Positions 38,101 to 47,100 of a stretch of DNA of 64,000 nt are shown here, in pieces. Source of the stretch: Amoebophrya sp. A120. Lineage: Eukaryota; Sar; Dinophyceae; Syndiniales; Amoebophryaceae. Position 1 is the stretch's first letter. Each line of letters opens with the position of its first letter. The stretch is taken from positions 7,034,358 to 7,098,357 of the forward strand of contig CAJINV010000004.1 of NCBI GenBank assembly GCA_905178155.1, written 5' to 3'. Made by a program: the position numbers and the translations under genes. Below the pieces are notes generated by a model that saw nothing but the letters and a program-made list of their open reading frames with translations, had not been told where the DNA came from and ran no database searches.

Positions 38101-41100
38101 TCCCGCTTAGTAGGTGTACTTTTTGCTACATCGTCTCGTTGCACAAAAAGAGGGGCTGCAAATGGTAGCTGTAGTTGCGCTGGTTCTTCTTGTAAGAACC
38201 CCGGCTGTACATCATTAACCGGAGCTGCAACTACATCTGCTGCGCCGGCTCTAGCCTGCTGCGCACCTGGAAGATGCCTTTTGTTCCACGACCTGCGCGC
38301 CGTGGCGAATATGTTGACTTTTCTGTTTTGCGCCTTGAAGGGACAAAGGTCGTCGCCAGAAGACTTTAACAACTCGGCGTCAGAGTTACTAGAACTTCTC
38401 TTGCGCGGCCTGTTGGCTTTGGACCCAAAAACGAAAACGTCTTTCGGTTGTTCTTCGCACGTTTTCACAGTGCTTATTTCCACTTCCAGCTTCTCCTCGT
38501 CCTTCCCATCAATACCGCCAAGTTGCGCAACCTTGGTTTTCAACTTTTTCTTCGGCACAGCTTCTCTCGCAGGGCATGATTCAACCGCCCCTGTTTGTGC
38601 TTCGGGGAAGACCTGTGCGGAGGAACATGAACTTGAACCTGTGGCGGAACTAGAAGACGATGCGCCTCCGCTGCTCAATTGGCAAATGGCAGCTCCAGAG
38701 GAAGACGAAGCTGCAGTGGTGGCACCTTGACCAAAAACTACCGCAGTACTCCCAGTGGATGAAGCAGAAGTTGTCCTCTGTGCCAGGACCTTAGCCTTCT
38801 CTTCGCGTCGCAGCAGTGAAGATTTTTTCATCTTCTGCCACCTCCTGGTCGCAGAGGAACTACCTTGTTGTGCAACCGGACCGCCGGTAGCAGCGTTCTG
38901 TAGTCCCGGTCCTTGCGCAGAAGCTTTAGCCGGACCGGCTCCTTTCGAGCCAAACTTTTTTTTGTTAACGATCCCGGTCTTTCTTCTCCGCGCCTTCTTG
39001 CTCTTCAACGACCTTAGATTCGCCTCGTCCTTTCTATTCCCTGGAGCAGATCCTGCCGAGCACTGCTGTCTATAGCCCGAAGTCGTAATTGTATCCTGCT
39101 CTACTTTCATCTTCTGCTGCTGACTACTACTTCCGCTACCCCAAATACTGCTCGCTTCTTCCAAAACTCGTTTCTGTGCGCTTGAGGTTTTACTACTTGC
39201 GGCCCGTTTTATTCTTTCGGCCTCCGCGTCTGCGTCTGCCTGCACCTCCTTGTCGTATTTCTTTATCGCAGTCTCTTTCATTTTCCCGATTTCCTGCTTC
39301 AACCTGCAGACTGCCTGTCTCCCCTCCAGCAGCCCCACGACCCAGTTCATCGTTTCGTCTTGGTACACCCGCTCCGTTTTCGCGCCAAACGTCTCCTTAC
39401 CCGCGTACGGCCGCACGCTGTGCTCCGGATAGGCGGATCGGCCGCAGCCGAAATTCCCGGTGCGGGCGAAAAGTTTTTCCAGCCGGGAAGCGGTGCGTGG
39501 TGCTGTGATGTTGGCAGTTTATTTTTTGTGATGTTGTGTCTCAACTACACGTCGTCGATGTCGCTCATCATTCAAGAATAAACATAAAGAGCGACGTACT
39601 GGCACTAGCATTGTGTCACTTTCACACTTGTAATTGTAAATCAGTTTGAAAATAGTAATTTTCTCTTCTTGAAAGCTATTGACGATGCCTCACGACCTTG
39701 CAAGAACACAACCAGTACCTGTGAAGAACGTCGACGTTGACCCCGCGGCACTACTTATTCCCCCTCTGTTCGTCTGCAGCACCTCGTCCCTTCTCGCCAG
39801 CCGCCGACTGGTATGAGAGTGCACAACTCCCCCTCCCCCTCATTTGTCATGCAAAACTCCAGATTCAAATGCTTCCCTGTGGCACTGTTTGCATCACAGA
39901 TTTCGGAAGCCCAAACAGTACTACACTGGGCGCATGAATTTGTCATGCACAGGCTCCACGTGTGGTGGTGTTTGTATTGCTGTTCATGCAACACAAATGA
40001 GGCAGAGGGGGAGTTGTGCACTCTGATAACTGGCGCAGGGTCCTCCGTGATTCAAAACAACGGATATTCCCTGAAAATCATACCATCCCCACCAAATTTG
40101 TCGTGAAGTGAAGTGAAGTTCTCTTTGTCATGCAAAACATGTAATAAAAGGTGTGCTTGTCATGCAAAAAGTGGATGGGGATGGTCAATTTTCAGGGAAT
40201 AACGGAGCTTGGCGGTAGAGAGGTGAACGGATTCTGGTTGAACGGAGTAGAAGATGTTGACCAAAAACTACCGCTACTGGTCTCAGCCTATGCAACATTG
40301 CAAAAGTACCTTCCTACAGATTGCAGTCCTACATGACAAATCTAGCTCTCTACCTGATTCTGAATGACAAACTGCGTTTTTGTTTTTGGTAAAATTTGTC
40401 ATGCAATCAATACCTTAGTACAATACTTTTGCAATGCATACAGCCATGACTGATGATGTGCTGTCAAACCTATCAAAGTCCGTCGGCGTCATCATCTCCG
40501 GGCCTGCTGCCCACGCTGGTACGGTGTTTATTTTCTTTGCCTTGTTTGTTGTAGTTCCATATGCTTTCTTCTTGGGTGGAACTTCAGTCGATGGACTACT
40601 CGAAGTTGCAGTCGCAGCAGCCTCCACGGCGTCTAGAAACGCAAACGAATCTACCGAAGCCAGCCAGAAGTAAAACACCGGTCGCTTCGGATTCACATCC
40701 GGGTCCTCCATTGTCGATAACAGGGTATGCGACACGTATGCAGCGTAAGTTTCAATTCCTCCCTGTACAACACGTTGTGAATACAAATTTTTATGCGGTT
40801 TCTGCAAGACAGACCTTTTCTCTAATCCTATTCCGCATGACAAGTGGCATTCTCTAAATTTTTGGCGAGATAATTTGTGATGCACTTTGTGTGTGTGTAG
40901 AAGGTGAAGGAAATCGAAATTTGTATTGCATAACACCCAGCTGTGCCGCATCGAGTTCTTCTTTCCGGTCTGCGATTTCCAGTAGGAATCCGTCCGCGCG
41001 CTTTCGTCCACTGCGAGGAAAAACGGTTTCAAAATGGTTTCCTCCATCGTGTACGACTGTATCGTTTGAAACGCGTTGTCGTCGGACTTTTGGAGATTGA

Positions 41101-44100
41101 AACCACCATCTTCAGTAGAGCTACTGCCTCCGTCCAGCCGAAACTGGTCGACGAAATGATAGGTGGGAAGAAGGCCGGTGAGGTCTGCGAACCCCATCTT
41201 CTTGTAGTTACTGATCAGCACTGTGTGCATCGCGGGCGCGGGGATTACTTCTTGATCTACTTCTTCCACATCATGATCATGATCCTGGAAAATATTAACA
41301 TCTCGTCTTTCTCCGCCTTGGTCGGAGTTTCCTGCTGGAGATGGTCTGGTGCCAGCAGAAGTGCCTGTGCCACGAGAACCTGTAGTACTACTTCTAGGCG
41401 CGGGGGCCGCTCCCGGGTTCGGGTTCGCGTTCAGCTCGATGTAGGATTCGGTTGGCGTTTTTTCATAGCTGGTGGTGATCCCGTCGAAATCATTGGATGA
41501 ACTCAGATTCAGCACCCCGCGGCCTTTTCGCTTCCATAAATCTTGCCTCTGCTGCCTGCTCTTTGCAGATTTAGATTTATTTTCTTGCAGATCCACATGA
41601 TCCCGGCCGTAAGGAATGGAAAGGAGTTTCTGGTACAGCTTCGTCAACTCGCGGCCAATTGTCCGGAACAATCGCTATCACAGGAAAAAGTGTTAACGTT
41701 AACGGAATTTGTGATGCAGTGATGCATCAGAAAAGGTGCGCAAATTTGTATTGCATAGCATACACGGAAGGCAAAATTTGTAATGCATGACTGCCATCTA
41801 TGAAAATAACCGCTAACGTTAACACTTTTTTGTTTGATAATCGCTGCTGCGGTTTCAGGATCGCCGGGGTAAGGAGGTGATAAGGAACGAGCTTTATTGA
41901 CGATTTTTTTCCAAGATTATGCTCCTGTTGAGGAGCAGCTGCATCCAAGTTTTTTTCCTGTGGTGGTGCGGAAACATCAACAAAATCTTCTAGCGCCGTC
42001 TTCTCAACATAATCCGAGAGTTCCGTAGCGGTTTGTATTGGATTCAATTTCAGCAATCGCATCAGGTTCCGGCACTTCAGGTCCATGGGCTGCGCTTCGA
42101 TGATTTGGTCTCCTCCGTCGAAGTTGCCGAATTGCATCATGTTTGCCAGTATCCTGTGCAAAAGTATCGCACTCGTACTCGTTCTCGTAGTAATTGCAGG
42201 CACGCATGACAAATTTCCTTCCCAAGGTAAAACAGCATGACAAATTCAATTTTATTTCATGCTGAGAAAATTTGTGATGCAATTCATACTAGTACGATGC
42301 TTTTGCAATGTATAGCCAGTTGCTGCGCGATCTTCTGCATTGCCGGGGAGGAAAAGAGGGAGCCGGGCTGCGAATACATGTGACGTTTTTCGGCCAGTGT
42401 TTCGAACTCCTTGTTGTCATAAAGCAGAACTTTCCACAGGAGTATCTCCTGCAAGACATCCACCGGCAAGTTTGGTCGCAAGTTCAGGTGGACCGCACAA
42501 GTCGTCCCTCTTGTCAGGTCCAACTTCTTCATCGGATTTGCCTTGATAGCTTCCTTTTGTTGCTTGAAAAATCTCTCCCTTTGCAACTGCCGTTCGGCCA
42601 TAGGCTTCAAGGCCTCCGGATCAAAGCTGTGGCTGTCCATGTTGGCAACGTCCTTGATAAAGTGAAGCAGGCTCGCGGAAGCGTCGCAGGTAGCGTCGTC
42701 GAGCTGGGCTGATGCTGCAGAGGGGTCTGCTCGTCTTTCCAGAAAACTGTATTGCGGTCGAGGAAGAACATTTTTTCCATTGCATGCTTGTTGCATACGC
42801 AGCAATAAAGGAGCCGCCAGAAAGCAGAACGGCGTAGTAGAACTCCCGGAAGTATCAACGCAAAAGTACTACATAGTTGACGTTTCTCATCATTCAAGCA
42901 AAAACTTCATACGTTGCCAGCCCCGGCACGTGCAAAATCCCGCGGACCAGAAGTCGCTCAAGCACCGGAAATCGAAAGGTCACCACCGGCCAGTAGCTGA
43001 AGTACAGTGTGATGGTCAGCGCTTCGGCCTTCTCCTCGTATGTTTGTTGCGCTTGTTGCGCTTGTTGTGGTAGTCCGGGATCATCTGCGAGACTTCTTTC
43101 CCGCCACTGCATTGCCGGTAGTGCGGTGAGGCTGTGCGCCGCTTCCGCAACGGTTCCCGCTGATAAAGCGGCAGATGCGGGTCTTGCGGCAGCCGGTTCG
43201 AATGCTGCTCTTGCTTTAGAAGTGGGCGGGGTCATAATGGTATGATCTTGATCTTCACTGATCTCCATATGATCTTCCTCGTCACCGCCGGCTTGTTGCG
43301 GTTCTAGACGAGCCGCGATGACGTCGGCGTTCGAAACTCGCCGGCTACCGCCATCCAGCTGGCGTGCGAAAGCCAGGCTCGCTCTACTACTTGACGACAC
43401 TGAAGGAGGACCAGATTGTTCTTGTAGTACGGGCGCGGCTAGGGCTTGCTCATGACTTTCAGCTGCCGTACCACCAGGCTCCTCTTGATGTTCTTGTTCC
43501 TGCAGCCCACCGCCGCCTTGGTGGTCACCTACTCCTGTACTACCACGATCCGACTGCAGAGTCGCGGTGCTGGTACTTCTAGAAGAGGACGAGGAGGACG
43601 TCGAGCTTGAAGACGCCGCGCTACTCGAGCTACTGCTCGCTTCCCCAGAATTCGCCGCGTCTCGCGGCGAAGACTGCATGCCGGCAGTTTTCGCACCAGG
43701 ACTCTCCCCCTGGAGTTGCAGCTCGGCGAAGCTTGTACCTAGAGCAGCTGGTGCTGTTGTAGCACCTCCGGCGCTTTGTTGTTCCGCTTCGCCAGATGTA
43801 GTGGAGGAACGGGTTATCTCGGCCTCCGGTAATCCACCTCGAGCTGCAGCTGTTTGATTATATTCTCTCACCGATTCAGCCGCTGTCTGCTGGGCTAAAG
43901 CTAGCGCTCGCCGCAGCTCTTCGGCAGCTTCCTGAAGCTTTAGATTCTTCAGCCTCGCTATCAAATGCAAAGGTGTCTGGGTCTGGAAGAGGCATGCTGT
44001 TTTTGCATGACACAGAAGGTCTGGCACGGAAGCTCTAGCAACACAGGTTTCGAACAGCTTCCGCAATGCCGAATCCGCAAGACAAGTCCCCCATTTTGGT

Positions 44101-47100
44101 GACAGAAAGTGGGCAGCTTCTGCTAAGTGCCTATGCATGAGAGATTTTTCTGTGTTCTGAAATGCGCATCACAAGTTTGTATTCCTCCAGACCCGGACAT
44201 ATTTGCAATCCATACTCGCTTGCTCGCGTTCTTTTTCCTCTCGGTCCTCTTGTTCCTTCTTCAGAAGCGCGCTTTCCTTCTCCGCGATGCGGAGGTCATG
44301 CATCCGTTGCTGCGTCCACAATTCCTCCAACGTCTTTGTCCGGGCGAGCGGCAGCTCACCGGCGCGGTGGATCCTCGGCCACCGGTTATTGGGCGCCGAC
44401 GAGGAGGCCCGCTTCGTATGGCTTGGTCAGCTGGAGCCATGATCTTCTCAACTGGAACAATATTTAAACGACCCCGAACTTTTACACAAAGAAACACCAC
44501 TTGGCACAAAGAAGCACCACCAATATTTATATTTGATTGTCTTTGCACAAAATTATACATACGTTTTTCCACCACTTGAGAACATTGTTGTTCGAGCTGT
44601 GAGCAGCACCACACCATACTTCGACAACACCGTTTCCTGCTGGTGAAACACGATCGCTTCGGTTTGCCACCGGCTGTCGTACACGGAGTTCAATTCGCCC
44701 GCCAGCTCGTTCGCGAGTAATCCCAAGGAAAAATCCCCGTCTAGCCAATAGTCCGCGTCGTCATCGCGGAAGTTCCTGCTCCTGCTGCTGTTTCGCCTGC
44801 TGGCCGCCGATGGATTTTGAAACAGCGTTCCCTGACTCGGCCACGGCTCGCGGGAGGACCGACGCGGCCAGGTGATCTCACTGTGCGCGAAAATGCGGAC
44901 CCGAAACTTGGTTGGAGCTTTCGCATGATCCTTGTTCCGGTTGGGCTTTGAAGTCGAAGATGAACCATGCGCCGCGTGGAGGTCCTCTTGCGCTGGCTTC
45001 GAAGACGCAGACGCCGTGGCAGAAGATGACGTTCTTGGACCACTTGCGGCAGGAGTGCTGGATCTTTATTTCGAGTCAGTTAAACGAAGTGCTCGCATTT
45101 TATTTTCAAGTCCATACTTATGGATAGAGCGTGTAACGTAGTTGCTGCCCACAAGCAGTAATTCTACATTTCACTTTGGCCTCGACGTGGTACGAATACA
45201 CGGGCTTAAAGGATTGCGAAAGTGAACTGCAAGCGCAGCGAACTTTTTGGGTAAAGCTAAAGTCGAGCAGACAACCAAGAACTTGCGCCGTCTTTATTCA
45301 TTCTGTGTCGCTGTGCCAAGATGAAAACAAAAAACGAACGAAAACGTGCAAAATACCCTTGCTCGTCTTGATCCCCGGCCAGCAGTCCCATCCGGTGTTT
45401 GTACATGAAAATGCGGAACGCCAGCTCCCAATCCGTTTCCCGCACCGCCTCCACGTAGGTATTTGTGATGGGGTTTTTGATCTGCGGCATAGGATTCAGA
45501 GGCGTTGGCTGCCGTGGAGGGCGCACGTTCTGGGCGAGCTCCCAGTTGTCCAGGGACGTGGAGTCAAACCTAAATGAGAAGCAAGATAGGTTTGGATTTA
45601 CTTTATTTTGCGCACAAAAAACGGAGAAATTCATTCACAAGGAAAGAGCTGCCCACTGGGATTTGGAAACTACGGAATGGCATACAACTCAACATGATTT
45701 TCATATCTTGTTACCTATGCGGTGTACTGGAGTCGACGTAGAACTGTGGAATACGCATCAGTTCCTGTGTAATCGTATCAAATGAAAAAGTGTCTGGGTC
45801 TGGAATGTTGCCGGGTTTGTCATGCATATTTTGCATGACTCCTGACGTCTGTGATGGATGCCCTAGCATCACAGATTTTGTGAGGGCTTTCTGATGCCTA
45901 TGCCGCATGAGAAATGCCTTCCCGCCGGGGCAAAAACTGGACCGCTCCTGCTGTTCATGCAATACAGATTTTTGTAGCATCCAAACACAGCATCACAAGT
46001 TCGCATCCTTCCAGACCCAGACACTTTTGCAGTTGATAAATCGAGCACAGGTAGTTCTCGGGAGGATCTGGAGCCTTCCTATTTGTGTTGCCCTGATTGG
46101 CATCAAATCCTCCCCACTGAGTTCGGATTCTTGCGTGAATTTCCGCCGCCTCTGCGACTTCTTCCTCCAACAGCTGGATTTGCCGAGCAGGGTCTATTTG
46201 GTCCTCCATCACAGGGAACTCAGATGTCCAAAGGAAAATTCCCGCATACATACAAGAAGAAGAACAAACGATGTCTCTGCATAACAAAAGAACTTGCCTT
46301 CAATGATCTGAGTCAGCTTGACAAGTGTGACGCCCCAAGTAAACCAGATTGGCGGGCTTGCATTTTGTACATCATGCACGGGAAATCGAAATTTGTATTG
46401 CATATCAGAGTTGTAAAAAACATCATGTACGGGAAACTTGTATTGCATATCAGAGTAGAATTTTTCCAAAACCGCAAACTCCGCCGCAACCGACAGCCCG
46501 CCCTCATCAACATGCTCCTGTTCCTGTCGCTCCTGGGCAACACCAACATGCCTCACGAGCGGGGAGGGGGGCGGAAGCTCCTGCATCATGTTCATATCTC
46601 CTCCTTCAAGTTGTACAACTGGCTGGTCCCCCAGAGGTTGCCCGAAGTGCTCCGAAGTGGCCTGTGCCAGGTTCCGGAGGTCCGACGGGGTCGCTTGTGC
46701 GGACAGAGACGCAGACGTCGAACCCGAAACATTGCTAATAGCCTCACGCAGCTCCGTCGACGATCTCCTTCTAGCCTCGTCCTCTACCACATCCGTCGGA
46801 CGAAGGTCCGGGCTGGGTGGCGGGACAGAGGTTTGCGGTTGCAGCTGGTTCAGAACGTCGCCGAGATTGTCGATCGCGGACAAAGCCTCGTCTACGGCGG
46901 CTAGGGTGGCAGTTTGCAGGGCCGACGGGGGCGGTCGTGGTTCTACTAGTGTAGATGAAGCACCTCCGATAATGTCCGATGAACTACCGGCGCTGGTACT
47001 TCTTGTTTCTGGCACGACGCCGACGTTACCTTCCGCGCGTCTTTGCTGTGGGCTCGAGGCACTATCGGCGCCGTCGATGTTAGGATCGCCTTCTTCCTGC

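Noticed and set aside
38074-38730. Plus-strand open frame of 218 codons
   Set aside because: It is a shadow of the minus-strand exon 37868-39502 and is Cys/Ser rich in the way reverse complements of Ala/Ser/Gln codons are.
42894-42912. TGA after residues ATYEVFA as the end of a gene
   Set aside because: A 44-base GT-AG intron bypasses it and the hydrophobic reading continues. Not fully excluded, so the alternative is stated in the features.
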